NCBI RefSeq assembly: GCF_003384935.1
Contig: NZ_QTTQ01000009.1
Coordinates: 930,001 to 994,000 of the forward strand
Direction: 5' to 3'
Length of the DNA stretch: 64,000 nt
Origin: Lutibacter oceani
Lineage (GTDB): Bacteria > Bacteroidota > Bacteroidia > Flavobacteriales > Flavobacteriaceae
Under the pieces are notes generated by a model. That model did no database searches. It saw only the letters and a list, made by a program, of their open reading frames with translations, and was not told where the DNA came from. Shown here piece after piece: positions 8,655 to 17,852 of the stretch. Both the position numbers and the translations under genes were made by a program. How positions within the stretch are numbered: position 1 is the stretch's first letter; every line of letters begins with the position of its first letter.

Positions 8655-11600
8655 TTGAGTAAGCAAACTATTATAAAAAAATACGAACAAGTTGTAGAAA
8701 ATAAACAATTAGTTCAACATATTCTTAAGGAAAAACAACAGATTCAAATCTCGAATTTGGTTGGATCTTCATTGTCTTTTGTTATTTCTGAAAGCTTTAA
8801 AAAAGCCGATAAACAGTTTTTATTAATTTTTAATGATAAGGAAGAAGCCGCTTATTATTTAAACGATTTAGAACAATTGTTAAATGATAAAGATGTGCTT
8901 TTTTATCCGGGTTCTTACCGAAGACCTTATCAGATTGAAGAAGTTGACAATGCCAATGTTTTATTAAGATCGGAGGTTTTAAATAGATTAAATTCTCGAA
9001 AAAAACCGGCTTTAATTGTTACATATCCGGATGCGTTGTTTGAACAAGTTGTTACCAAAGCTGAATTAAACAGGAACACGCTTAAGATTGGTGTAAATGA
9101 TAATTTAAGCTTAGATTTTATTAACGAAGTTTTGTTTGAATACCATTTTAACCGCGTTGATTTTGTAACTGAACCTGGAGAATTTTCAGTACGTGGTGGT
9201 ATTATTGATGTATTTTCGTTTTCAAATGATGAGCCTTATAGAATTGAATTTTTTGGTGATGAAGTAGATAGCATTAGAACTTTTGATGTTGAAACACAAC
9301 TTTCAACCGAAAAGCTAACAAAAGTTAGCATAATGCCCAATATTGAAAACAAAACCTTGGATGAAAAACGCGAGAGTTTTTTAAAATATATTTCATCAAA
9401 AACAGTTGTGTTTACAAAAAATCTAGATCTTTTTTCAAATAGATTAGATAAGCTTTTTATTAAAGCTGAGGATGAATTTAAAAAATTATCAACCGCAATA
9501 AATCACGCCGAACCAAAAGAATTATTTTGTGACAGTAAACTAATTAAAAAACAATTACAAGATTTTACAACTGTTGAAATTGTAAATGTGCAGCATTCTA
9601 AACTTGATTCTGAAACTCACAAAAAAATTCTAAAACAGTCAGAAAAACAATTAATCACCTTCAATACAAAACCTCAGCCTGCATTTAACAAACAATTTGA
9701 TTTGTTAATTGAAAATTTTCATCAAAATTCAGAAAAAGGCTATACCAATTATTTGTTTTGTGATTCTCAAAAACAAGCAGATCGTTTTCACGATATTTTT
9801 AATGATGTAGACAAAGAAATTGAATACAAAACCATCGTTTTTCCATTATACCAAGGTTTTATTGATGTTGATAATAGATTAGTTTGCTATACCGATCATC
9901 AGATTTTTGAACGTTATCATAAATTCCGTTTAAAAAATGGCTACGCTAAAAAACAATCTATTAGCCTAAAAGAATTAACCAACCTTGAAATTGGAGATTT
10001 TGTTACGCATATTGATCACGGAATTGGAAAGTTTGGCGGATTACAGAAAATAGATGTTGAAGGTAAAAAACAAGAAGCTATTAAACTAATTTATGGAGAA
10101 CGTGATATTTTATACATCAGTATTCACTCACTTCATAAAATTTCAAAATACAATGGTAAAGATGGCAAAGCGCCAAAATTACATAAATTAGGATCTAAAG
10201 CTTGGAAAACCCTTAAACAAAAAACCAAATCTCGTATTCGTCATATTGCGTATAATTTAATTGAATTGTATGCAAAACGAAAATTTCAAAAAGGTTTTCA
10301 ATACCATCCTGATAGTTATTTACAACACGAGCTTGAGGCAAGTTTTTTATACGAAGATACACCAGATCAATCTTCTGCAACACAAGATGTAAAAACTGAT
10401 ATGGAAAGTGAACAACCAATGGACCGATTGGTTTGTGGTGATGTTGGTTTTGGTAAAACCGAAGTTGCGGTAAGGGCTGCTTTTAAAGCTGTTGACAACG
10501 GCAAACAAGTAGCTATATTAGTACCCACTACCATTTTAGCTTTTCAACATTTTAAAACGTTTAGTGAACGTTTAAAAGATTTTCCAGTTACCGTTGATTA
10601 TTTAAACCGTTTTAGATCTGCAAAACAACGCAAAGGTGTGTTAGAAGGTTTGGAAAATGGCACTATTGATATTGTTATTGGCACGCATCAATTAACCAAT
10701 GCAAACATAAAATACAAAAATTTAGGCTTGTTAATTGTTGATGAAGAACAAAAATTTGGTGTTGCTGTAAAAGATAAATTAAAAACCATTAAAGAAAATA
10801 TTGATACCTTAACACTTACCGCAACTCCAATTCCAAGAACATTGCAGTTTAGTTTAATGGCAGCGCGAGATTTATCGGTAATAAGCACACCACCACCAAA
10901 CCGGGTTCCTATTGAAAGTAATGTTATTCGTTTTAATGAAGAAATTATTCGTGATGCTATTCGGTATGAAATTCAACGAGGTGGACAAGTATTTTTTATT
11001 CATAACAGAATTGAAAACATTAAAGAAGTTGCTGGTTTGTTACAACGCTTGGTACCTGATGCTAAAATTGGTATTGGTCACGGACAAATGGATGGTAAAA
11101 AATTAGAAACTTTAATGCTTTCTTTTATTAATAATGAATTTGATGTATTGGTTTCAACAACTATTATTGAAAGTGGTTTAGATGTACCCAATGCCAATAC
11201 CATTTTTATAAACAATGCCAATAATTTTGGATTATCAGATTTACACCAAATGCGAGGTAGAGTTGGCCGTTCAAACAAAAAAGCATTTTGTTATTTTATT
11301 ACGCCACCCTATCATATGATGACCGATGATGCACGAAAAAGAATTGAAGCCATTTCGCTATTTACCGATTTAGGCAGTGGAATTAATATTGCCATGAAAG
11401 ATTTGGAAATACGTGGCGCCGGAGATTTATTAGGTGGTGAGCAAAGTGGTTTTATTAATGATATAGGTTTTGATACCTATCAGAAAATATTGACTGAAAC
11501 TATTGAAGAATTAAAAGAAAACGAGTTTAAAGATTTATATAAAGATAGTTCTGATAAGCCAAAAGAATATGTAAAAGAAATTCAAATTGACACTGATTTT

Positions 11601-12029
11601 GAAATATTATTTCCTGATGATTATATAAATGTAATTTCAGAACGATTGAGTTTATACAATCAGCTAGGTGAACTAAAAACTGAAGAAGAACTACAAAATT
11701 TTGAAGTTCAATTAATTGATAGGTTTGGAGAATTGCCAACTCAGGTAGTTGATTTGTTAAATAGCGTACGCATAAAATGGATTGCAAAAAAATTAGGAAT
11801 AGAACGCTTAATTTTAAAGAAAAACAGAATGCTTTGTTATTTTGTTTCAGATCAGCAAAGTTCTTATTACCAAACACCCATTTTTACTAAAGTACTGCAG
11901 TTTGTACAAAATAATCCTACAACCTGCGTTATGAAAGAAAAAGAGACTAAAAGTGGTTTGCGATTATTATTAACATTTATTCATATAACATCCGTTGAAA
12001 AGGCGTTATTTGAGCTTCAAAAAATATAA
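8655..12029 (+). CDS. mfd: transcription-repair coupling factor
   Basis: A 1124-residue ATP-dependent DNA translocase. It displaces RNA polymerase stalled at lesions and recruits UvrA for nucleotide excision repair. Order: UvrB-like N-terminal module (YPGSYRRPYQIEE, FSVRGGIIDVFSF), RNA-polymerase-interacting domain (GDFVTHIDHGIGKFGG), helicase motor (CGDVGFGKTEVAVRAAFKA near residue 600, DEEQKFGV, LTLTATPIPRTL, GRVGRSNKKAFCY) and TRCF C-terminal domain. The frame is open further upstream to 8508, but those codons translate to a cysteine/phenylalanine-rich stretch with no Mfd similarity and contain the promoter box. I therefore start at the TTG at 8655 (SKQTIIKKYEQ); another TTG at 8646 is possible. 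The following EamA gene begins at the very next base. Confidence 0.93.
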   Translation: MSKQTIIKKYEQVVENKQLVQHILKEKQQIQISNLVGSSLSFVISESFKKADKQFLLIFNDKEEAAYYLNDLEQLLNDKDVLFYPGSYRRPYQIEEVDNANVLLRSEVLNRLNSRKKPALIVTYPDALFEQVVTKAELNRNTLKIGVNDNLSLDFINEVLFEYHFNRVDFVTEPGEFSVRGGIIDVFSFSNDEPYRIEFFGDEVDSIRTFDVETQLSTEKLTKVSIMPNIENKTLDEKRESFLKYISSKTVVFTKNLDLFSNRLDKLFIKAEDEFKKLSTAINHAEPKELFCDSKLIKKQLQDFTTVEIVNVQHSKLDSETHKKILKQSEKQLITFNTKPQPAFNKQFDLLIENFHQNSEKGYTNYLFCDSQKQADRFHDIFNDVDKEIEYKTIVFPLYQGFIDVDNRLVCYTDHQIFERYHKFRLKNGYAKKQSISLKELTNLEIGDFVTHIDHGIGKFGGLQKIDVEGKKQEAIKLIYGERDILYISIHSLHKISKYNGKDGKAPKLHKLGSKAWKTLKQKTKSRIRHIAYNLIELYAKRKFQKGFQYHPDSYLQHELEASFLYEDTPDQSSATQDVKTDMESEQPMDRLVCGDVGFGKTEVAVRAAFKAVDNGKQVAILVPTTILAFQHFKTFSERLKDFPVTVDYLNRFRSAKQRKGVLEGLENGTIDIVIGTHQLTNANIKYKNLGLLIVDEEQKFGVAVKDKLKTIKENIDTLTLTATPIPRTLQFSLMAARDLSVISTPPPNRVPIESNVIRFNEEIIRDAIRYEIQRGGQVFFIHNRIENIKEVAGLLQRLVPDAKIGIGHGQMDGKKLETLMLSFINNEFDVLVSTTIIESGLDVPNANTIFINNANNFGLSDLHQMRGRVGRSNKKAFCYFITPPYHMMTDDARKRIEAISLFTDLGSGINIAMKDLEIRGAGDLLGGEQSGFINDIGFDTYQKILTETIEELKENEFKDLYKDSSDKPKEYVKEIQIDTDFEILFPDDYINVISERLSLYNQLGELKTEEELQNFEVQLIDRFGELPTQVVDLLNSVRIKWIAKKLGIERLILKKNRMLCYFVSDQQSSYYQTPIFTKVLQFVQNNPTTCVMKEKETKSGLRLLLTFIHITSVEKALFELQKI

Positions 12030-12887
12030 GTGAAAAATCAACATTTAAAAAATATACTTGAACTAAATATTGCAATAGTTTTTATAAGTACATCTGGTGT
12101 TTTAGGAAGATCTATTTTATTTCCTCCAGAAATAACTATTTGGTGGCGATGTGTTTTTGCAGCCTTTTTTATTGGATTATTTTGCTGGTATAAAAAATAC
12201 GATTTAAAAATAAAAAGCAAAAAAGATGCTTTTTCATTACTGCTAAGCGGTTTTTTATTAGGTGCACACTGGGTTACCTATTTTTACGCTTTGCATTTAT
12301 CAAGTGTTGCCATTGGAATGCTATCTTTATTTACTTACCCAGTAATTACAGCACTTTTGGAACCTCTTTTTTTCAAAATAAAACTGAGTAAAAATCAATT
12401 GATTTTAAGTGGAATGGTAGTAGTTGGAATTTATTTTTTAACTCCTGAAATGAATTTTGAAAATAGCGACACTAAAGGGGTTTTAATGGGAATTATTTCG
12501 GCGCTGTTTTATGCTTTAAGAAATATACTTACCAAGCGAAATGTTTCGCATTACAATGCTTCAAAAGTTATGTTTTACCAATTAATTGTTGTTATTTTAC
12601 TTTTATGGCCTGTAACTATTAACTACGAATATAATGATGCTACTAACTGGGTTAAAATTGTTTCATTAGCTTTACTTACAACAACAATTGGACATACACT
12701 TTTTGTTAATAGTTTTAAAAATTTTAATATAAGCGCAGTAAGCATAATGAGTAGTATGAGCCCTATTTATGGAATTATTTTTGGTATGTTATTTTTAAAT
12801 GAAATACCTTCAACAAGTACATTTTTTGGAGGCGCACTTATTTTAACTACGGTTATTATTGAAAGTTTTCAATCACACAAAAAATAA
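12030..12887 (+). CDS. DMT-superfamily (EamA) exporter
   Basis: A 285-residue inner-membrane protein with about ten hydrophobic helices in two EamA repeats (first ends near residue 135, second starts near MGIISALFYALRN). The DMT family exports amino acids, nucleosides or other metabolites; the substrate here cannot be told. The start is GTG, immediately after the mfd stop codon (TAAGTG), so translation is probably coupled to mfd. The last helix region ILTTVIIESFQSHKK ends five bases before the next small gene. Confidence 0.87.
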   Translation: MKNQHLKNILELNIAIVFISTSGVLGRSILFPPEITIWWRCVFAAFFIGLFCWYKKYDLKIKSKKDAFSLLLSGFLLGAHWVTYFYALHLSSVAIGMLSLFTYPVITALLEPLFFKIKLSKNQLILSGMVVVGIYFLTPEMNFENSDTKGVLMGIISALFYALRNILTKRNVSHYNASKVMFYQLIVVILLLWPVTINYEYNDATNWVKIVSLALLTTTIGHTLFVNSFKNFNISAVSIMSSMSPIYGIIFGMLFLNEIPSTSTFFGGALILTTVIIESFQSHKK

Positions 12888-12892
12888 TTAAT

Positions 12893-13261
12893 ATGGAGTT
12901 TTTTAGAATAATAGATAAAAAAGTGTCTGAAGAAATTATTCAAGATAAAATTACACCTTCTACATTAGAGAACTTTACCGAAAGTATGTTTTATATAAAT
13001 AACAATGGAGCTAATTTTTATGGCGCAACACTTTGGGGGGAATTTACAATTAGTTACGATAAAATTAATGGCGGAGTTCGATTTACCTTATTAGATTGTC
13101 CAAATGCGTTATCTTGGACAATAACCACAGGTTTTCCTCCTGAAAGAGAAAAAATAGTTGTGCATTGTACCATAAACAGAACACAAAAACAATTTGAATT
13201 TATTGAAGAAATTGAAGTTTTTTTAGATGAATGGGAAACTGGATTAATTGAAAATTACTAA
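12893..13261 (+). CDS. conserved-looking hypothetical protein, 122 aa
   Basis: I do not recognise the family. It is a soluble, acidic 122-residue protein without signal peptide or membrane segment, beginning MEFFRIIDKKVSEEII. The central part alternates hydrophobic and polar residues as in a beta-sheet domain (GATLWGEFTISYDKINGGVRFTL) and has a WTITTGFPPERE turn. It is placed five bases after the EamA gene, so it is likely the third gene of the mfd transcript. Its stop codon overlaps the stop of the convergent HAD gene by three to four bases. The coding call rests on the tight operon spacing and protein-like composition. Confidence 0.7.
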   Translation: MEFFRIIDKKVSEEIIQDKITPSTLENFTESMFYINNNGANFYGATLWGEFTISYDKINGGVRFTLLDCPNALSWTITTGFPPEREKIVVHCTINRTQKQFEFIEEIEVFLDEWETGLIENY

Positions 13262-13854
13262 ACCGTAAATTCCATTTTAAAATAATCGTTTACATCAACA
13301 ACTAACATACCTGCTTCTTTTGCCGCTTGCATACCTAAAATACCATCTTCAAAAACAATACATTCTTTAGGGTTAATACCCATTAAATCTGCACATTTTA
13401 AAAAAGTTTCTGGATGTGGTTTTGGGTTTTGAATATCATTTGCAGTAATTACAATATCAAAAAAGTGATTCATTCCTATAACTTCCAAAGTTGTTTTTGC
13501 ACCATTTTTAGTACTTCCGGTTCCAATAGACATTGGTAAAACAGTATGGTATTTACGTACAACATCCGCTACAACAGAAATTTCTTTTGTTTGGTTTACC
13601 ATTTTTTTAAAAGTTTCCCCTTTTACTTTACCTACAGCAATTGGATCCATGTTAGTTCCAAACATTTCATTTAATCTTATAATTGTTGCTTCTCTTGGTT
13701 TTCCTGTTAAAGATTTAAACAATTCAGCATTAAAATCTATTCCGTGCGGTAAAATAGCTTCTCTCCAAGACAAAAAGTGATTTTGCATGGTGTTTGCTAT
13801 TGTTCCATCTAAATCAAAAATTAAACCTTTTACTTGTTTTGGAATTTCAATCAT
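13258..13854 (-). CDS. HAD-superfamily sugar-phosphate phosphatase or phosphomutase
   Basis: A 198-residue HAD subfamily IA hydrolase. Motif I is FDLDGTIANT with the nucleophile Asp near residue 16, motif II is SIGTGS, the motif III lysine is in QNPKPHPETF, and motif IV is VFEDGILGMQAAKEAG. The cap insertion after motif I (NHFLSWREAILPHGIDF) is that of the beta-phosphoglucomutase / fructose-1-phosphatase (YqaB-like) group. It probably dephosphorylates or isomerises a phosphosugar in the cytoplasm; substrate uncertain. It converges with the plus-strand hypothetical gene, overlapping by four bases. Confidence 0.85.
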   Translation of the reverse strand: MIEIPKQVKGLIFDLDGTIANTMQNHFLSWREAILPHGIDFNAELFKSLTGKPREATIIRLNEMFGTNMDPIAVGKVKGETFKKMVNQTKEISVVADVVRKYHTVLPMSIGTGSTKNGAKTTLEVIGMNHFFDIVITANDIQNPKPHPETFLKCADLMGINPKECIVFEDGILGMQAAKEAGMLVVDVNDYFKMEFTV

Positions 13855-13912
13855 AATTATTTTTTAAGAAGCGAAAATACAAATAATCGAATTATTAAAT
13901 GTAACCTAAACT

Positions 13913-15016
13913 TTAAATAGCTTCAAACAGTTTTCCTGGCAATGGTTTTACAACGCCTTTCATTTCCAAATTAAACAATATTGTAGTTGTTTTATAAATA
14001 GGCAACTCACAATTTAAAGAAATAATGTCTAATAATTCCTTTCCTTCATCAACTAAAAAATCGTAAACCAACTGTTCTGTTTCATCTAATTCAACAAATA
14101 ATTGTTTTTGAATAATATGCTCTTTTTTAGTTTCAATATCCCAGTTCAACATTTCAATTAAATCGTTGGCAGAAGTTAAAATAGCAGCTTTATTTCTTTT
14201 AATTAAATCGTTACAACCTTTACTTAAATTATCGCTACTTCTTCCTGGCACGGCAAAAACATCGCGACTGTATGAGTTTGCAATATCAGCAGTAACCAAC
14301 GAACCTCCTTTCTCGGCAGATTCAATAATAATAGTAGCTTCTGAAATACCGGCAACAATTCTATTTCGTTTTAAAAAATTTTCACGAATTAAGGAATCAT
14401 TATGCCAAAAATCAGTAAAAAAACCACCATTCTTATTAATTTCAGAAACATACTTTTTATGAGATTTTGGGTACATTTCTTCAAATCCATGTGCTAATAC
14501 ACCAATTGTGGTAAGTTTATTTTTTAATGCTGCTTTGTGAGCACAAATATCAACTCCATAGGCAAAACCACTTACAATTATAGGGTTGTACTGTTTTATA
14601 TCAGAAATTAATTTTTCGCAAAAATAACGTCCATAGCTTGTAATTTTTCGTGTTCCAACAATACTAATTATTGGTCTGTTTGATAAATCAAAATTACCTT
14701 CCTTAAAAATTAATATTGGAGCGTCAATGCAATGTTTTAATTTTTCGGGGTAATTTTCAGCTTCAAAATAAAAAGTTGTAATGTTATTTTTTTGAATGTA
14801 TTCTAATTCTTTTTCCGCTTCAATTAAATTATTAGAATCAAATAAATGTTTAATGGTAAAAGCACCAATTCCATTTATTTTTTCGAGCGTTTGACGTTTT
14901 TCTTTTAACACATTTTTTGCGCTTCCACAATGTGAAATTAACTTTTTTGCATTAATATCACCTATTCCTTTTACACGCTGTAACGCCAAAACGTACAACA
15001 AATCTTCTTCTAGCAT
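13913..15016 (-). CDS. dprA: DNA-processing protein DprA
   Basis: A 367-residue single-strand DNA-binding protein that loads RecA during natural transformation. The N-terminal helix-hairpin-helix region carries QRVKGIGDINAKKLISHCG. The Rossmann-like DprA core runs from ISIVGTRKITSYGRYF through VSGFAYGVDICAHKAAL, TIGVLAHGFEEMYP, GSLVTADIANSYSRDVFAVPG to CNDLIKRNKAAIL. A C-terminal winged-helix (DprA-WH) domain occupies the last 65 residues. It is divergent from the HU-SPOR gene. Flavobacteria often keep dprA without other dedicated competence genes nearby. Confidence 0.92.
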   Translation of the reverse strand: MLEEDLLYVLALQRVKGIGDINAKKLISHCGSAKNVLKEKRQTLEKINGIGAFTIKHLFDSNNLIEAEKELEYIQKNNITTFYFEAENYPEKLKHCIDAPILIFKEGNFDLSNRPIISIVGTRKITSYGRYFCEKLISDIKQYNPIIVSGFAYGVDICAHKAALKNKLTTIGVLAHGFEEMYPKSHKKYVSEINKNGGFFTDFWHNDSLIRENFLKRNRIVAGISEATIIIESAEKGGSLVTADIANSYSRDVFAVPGRSSDNLSKGCNDLIKRNKAAILTSANDLIEMLNWDIETKKEHIIQKQLFVELDETEQLVYDFLVDEGKELLDIISLNCELPIYKTTTILFNLEMKGVVKPLPGKLFEAI

Positions 15017-15099
15017 TTTTTAACAATTTGAGTGTCAATATATAAAATTATTGTTAATAAAAAATGTAGTAACTTTATATTTTTAGGCCAGTTTTCTCT

Positions 15100-15107
15100 T
15101 ATATTTG
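15100..15107 (+). promoter_or_regulatory. -7 box placed directly before the HU-SPOR start codon
   Basis: TATATTTG ends only five bases before the ATG at 15113. If it is the promoter, the mRNA is leaderless or nearly so. No clear -33 TTG. Confidence 0.45.
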
Positions 15108-15112
15108 TTTTA

Positions 15113-16045
15113 ATGACATTAGCAAAATACATAAGCAACTTATTATATAGATATGAATGTGTAATTGTACCAAACTTTGGAGGTTTTGTTACAAACGAGA
15201 TTTCTGCTAAGGTGAATCATTTTACACATACATTTTATGCGCCTTCAAAACAATTAACTTTCAATTCACATTTGCAAAATAATGATGGATTATTAGCAAA
15301 TTATGTAGCTACGTCTGAAAATATTTCATATTCTAAAGCTGTTCAATACATTCATAAAGAAGTAGATTCCTGGAAATCAATATTAAACAGCGATGAACTT
15401 GATATTGAAAATATTGGAACTTTTCATTTAAATAATGATGGTAATTATATTTTTGAACCTTTAAATACAATAAATTATTTAACCTCATCTTTTGGGTTAA
15501 ATTCTTATGTTTCTCCTGCTGTTAAACGAATTGTTTACAAAGAAAAAGTAAAACAGTTAGAAACCATTGCTCCAATACTTCCAACTAAAGAAAATAAGAA
15601 AAGAACTCCTGCTTTTATTAAATATGCAGCATCTGCAGCAATTATATTTGCTTTAGGCGCTTTTGGATGGAAAGAATATCAAAAGGTTGAATACAATAAT
15701 TTAGTTGTTGAAGCTGAACAACAACAGAAAAAAGTAGAAAAATCTATTCAAGAAGCAACTTTTGTAATTAGCAATCCATTACCAGCAATTACTTTAAATG
15801 TTACTAAACAAACTTTTAACTACCATATTATTGCTGGGGCTTTTAGAGCACCTGAAAATGCTGAAAAAAAACTGCTACAGCTACAAAGCAAAGGCTATAA
15901 CGCTAAAATTTTAGGTGTTAACAAATGGAATTTAACCCAGGTAGCTTACGAGAGTTTTAACTCACGAAATGAAGCTATAAACAAGTTAAATACAATTAAA
16001 AAAACCGACTCTAAAGACGCTTGGTTACTAGTAAAAGAGTACTAA
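15113..16045 (+). CDS. HU-CCDC81 and SPOR domain envelope protein
   Basis: A 310-residue inner-membrane protein. The N-terminus is the HU/CCDC81-like pair of domains typical of Bacteroidota (LAKYISNLLYRYECVIVP, NFGGFVTN). A single membrane helix lies near residues 168-186 (YAASAAIIFALGAFGW). The C-terminal SPOR domain (FNYHIIAGAFRAPENAEKKL to WLLVKEY) binds denuded peptidoglycan glycan strands at division sites. The cytoplasmic HU-like part could touch DNA or other proteins; that part is inference from the fold. The frame extends upstream to 15032, but the family begins at the ATG at 15113 and a promoter box lies between. Confidence 0.88.
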   Translation: MTLAKYISNLLYRYECVIVPNFGGFVTNEISAKVNHFTHTFYAPSKQLTFNSHLQNNDGLLANYVATSENISYSKAVQYIHKEVDSWKSILNSDELDIENIGTFHLNNDGNYIFEPLNTINYLTSSFGLNSYVSPAVKRIVYKEKVKQLETIAPILPTKENKKRTPAFIKYAASAAIIFALGAFGWKEYQKVEYNNLVVEAEQQQKKVEKSIQEATFVISNPLPAITLNVTKQTFNYHIIAGAFRAPENAEKKLLQLQSKGYNAKILGVNKWNLTQVAYESFNSRNEAINKLNTIKKTDSKDAWLLVKEY

Positions 16046-16088
16046 ACTTCAAAATTAATATTCACACTCTTTTTTGATAAAATAGCTT

Positions 16089-16096
16089 TACCTTTG
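16089..16096 (+). promoter_or_regulatory. -7 box for the thioesterase gene
   Basis: TACCTTTG, 17 bases before the ATG at 16114. No clear -33 element. Confidence 0.5.
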
Positions 16097-16113
16097 CCAA
16101 AAATTAAAAAGGC

Positions 16114-16623
16114 ATGATAAAAGCACCTAAAGAATCTTTAACTATTTTAACTGATATTGTATTACCTGGAGAAACTAATCCTTTAGGTAACCTGTTTGGA
16201 GGAGAATTATTGGCAAGAATGGACAGAGCTTGTAGTATTGCTGCACGTCGCCATTCACGCAGAATTGTTGTAACAGCATCTGTAAATCATGTTGCTTTTA
16301 ACAAAGCTGTTCCTGTTGGAAGCGTTGTTACTATTGAAGCCAAAGTTTCGCGTGCATTTAAATCATCCATGGAAATTTATGTTGATGTTTGGATTGAAGA
16401 TCGAGAATCACAAGAACGCACTAAAGTAAATGAAGGAATATACACATTTGTGGCCGTTGATACAACCGGAACACCAGTTGCAGTTCCTCAAATAAAACCA
16501 GAAACTAAACTTGAAATTGAACGATTTGAAGGAGCCTTACGTCGTAAACAGCTAAGTTTAATACTTTCTGGAAAAATGAAACCTTCTGATGCTACTGAAT
16601 TAAAAGCCTTGTTTTCAAATTAA
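16114..16623 (+). CDS. acyl-CoA thioesterase (hotdog fold, YciA-like)
   Basis: A 169-residue hotdog-fold enzyme that hydrolyses acyl-CoA to free acid and CoA in the cytoplasm. The typical signature DIVLPGETNPLGNLFGGELL, with N and G residues at the active-site turn, is followed by MDRACSIAARRHS and ASVNHVAFNKAVPVG. The length and the C-terminal RRKQL segment fit the cytosolic acyl-CoA hydrolase (BFIT/YciA) group. Chain-length preference cannot be read from the sequence. It is preceded by its own promoter box and ends two bases before the convergent EnvC-like gene, leaving no room for a shared terminator. Confidence 0.9.
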   Translation: MIKAPKESLTILTDIVLPGETNPLGNLFGGELLARMDRACSIAARRHSRRIVVTASVNHVAFNKAVPVGSVVTIEAKVSRAFKSSMEIYVDVWIEDRESQERTKVNEGIYTFVAVDTTGTPVAVPQIKPETKLEIERFEGALRRKQLSLILSGKMKPSDATELKALFSN

Positions 16624-16625
16624 AA

Positions 16626-17852
16626 TTACATCCTATAAATCCAACTTGCTGGATTTAAAGTTTTAGCATTGTTTGTTAATACAAAACTTAAAATTGTTTT
16701 TCCTGTAATTTTATCTGTAAAAATAGTTCCTATTTCTTGCTTAGTTGTTACTTTATCTCCAGTAGTTACAAATACATTTTCTAAATTTTTATACACCGTA
16801 ATATAATTTCCGTGTTGTATTAAAACTGCCTTTTTATTTCCAGACATTACTTGAACAGCTAAAACAGTTCCATTAAAAACAGCCCTTGCTTTGCTTCCAT
16901 CGTTTGTAGTAATTCTAACGCCATTACTTTGTATTGTGGTTGATTTTACAATTGGATGCGGTTGTTTACCGTAAAAAGTAGATACATAACCCTTTTCTAC
17001 TGGCCAATCCAATTTACCTTTGTTTAGTTCAAATTTTGAAGCCAATTCCTTTGCTTCCGGGGTTAAAGCAAAAGTTGTAGAAGCTGTTTTAGAAGTATTT
17101 CCCGATTTTTTATTGGAAGCTGTAATTGCATCTCTAATAAGTTTATCAATTTGGGCATTTATTCTGTTTTCCTCTTTTTGAAATTGTCTAATCTGTTTCT
17201 TGTATTTATTTTCTTTTTGTTTAACCTGAGTCAATAAATTTTCCTTAGATTTTTTTTCTTTTTCAATAACAGATTGCTCTTTCTTCTTTATTTCTAAAAG
17301 TGTTTTCTTTTGATTTTTTTTAACTTGTAAGGAATCGGTTAAAACTTGTAATTCTGTAGTTTTTTGTTGAATTTCGTCCCCCTGTTTTTTTCTAAATGCA
17401 GTATATTGTTTCATATACTGAAAACGTTTATAACCTTGAAAAAAATTTTCTGAAGACAATAAAAACATAATTCTACTATTTTGAGATTTGCTTTTGTATG
17501 ATTTATAAATCATATCAGCATAATCCTTTTTAAGCGCCACTAAATCTCTTTTATTTTGATTTATTTCAAGTTGATTCAAGTAAATTTCGTTTCCTAATTC
17601 ATTTGATTCACTTTCAATTGCGGCAATTAAATCTTCTCTAGTATTTATTTTATCATCAATATCTTTTAGCTCATTTAACACATTGGTTTCTTTTCTTTTT
17701 GTGTTGGACAACAATGCATTAATGTAAATCTGATCTTTTTGAAGTTGAATACGTCTTGCTTCTAAAACTTGGCGCTTTGATTTTTGAGCAACAATGTTTG
17801 AACTAATTAATAGTGCTAAAAATAGAAAAAGGTAATTTAATTTAAACTGCAT
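16626..17852 (-). CDS. EnvC-like murein hydrolase activator (degenerate M23 domain)
   Basis: A 408-residue periplasmic protein. The signal peptide ends NIVAQ. Residues about 25-250 form a long Lys/Glu/Gln-rich coiled coil. The last 120 residues are a LytM/M23-type fold (LDWPVEKGYVSTFYGKQPHP, ARAVFNGTVLAVQVM, VLIQHGNYITVYKNL). The HxxxD and HxH zinc ligands of active M23 peptidases are not both present, as in E. coli EnvC, so it most likely activates amidases rather than cutting peptidoglycan itself. It is the last gene of a three-gene minus operon; its ATG overlaps the stop of the DUF4292 gene (TAATG). Confidence 0.87.
   Translation of the reverse strand: MQFKLNYLFLFLALLISSNIVAQKSKRQVLEARRIQLQKDQIYINALLSNTKRKETNVLNELKDIDDKINTREDLIAAIESESNELGNEIYLNQLEINQNKRDLVALKKDYADMIYKSYKSKSQNSRIMFLLSSENFFQGYKRFQYMKQYTAFRKKQGDEIQQKTTELQVLTDSLQVKKNQKKTLLEIKKKEQSVIEKEKKSKENLLTQVKQKENKYKKQIRQFQKEENRINAQIDKLIRDAITASNKKSGNTSKTASTTFALTPEAKELASKFELNKGKLDWPVEKGYVSTFYGKQPHPIVKSTTIQSNGVRITTNDGSKARAVFNGTVLAVQVMSGNKKAVLIQHGNYITVYKNLENVFVTTGDKVTTKQEIGTIFTDKITGKTILSFVLTNNAKTLNPASWIYRM

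Noticed and set aside
15032-15112. Longer N-terminus for the HU-SPOR protein
   Set aside because: The HU-CCDC81 family starts at the ATG at 15113, and a -7 box lies between the two candidate starts.
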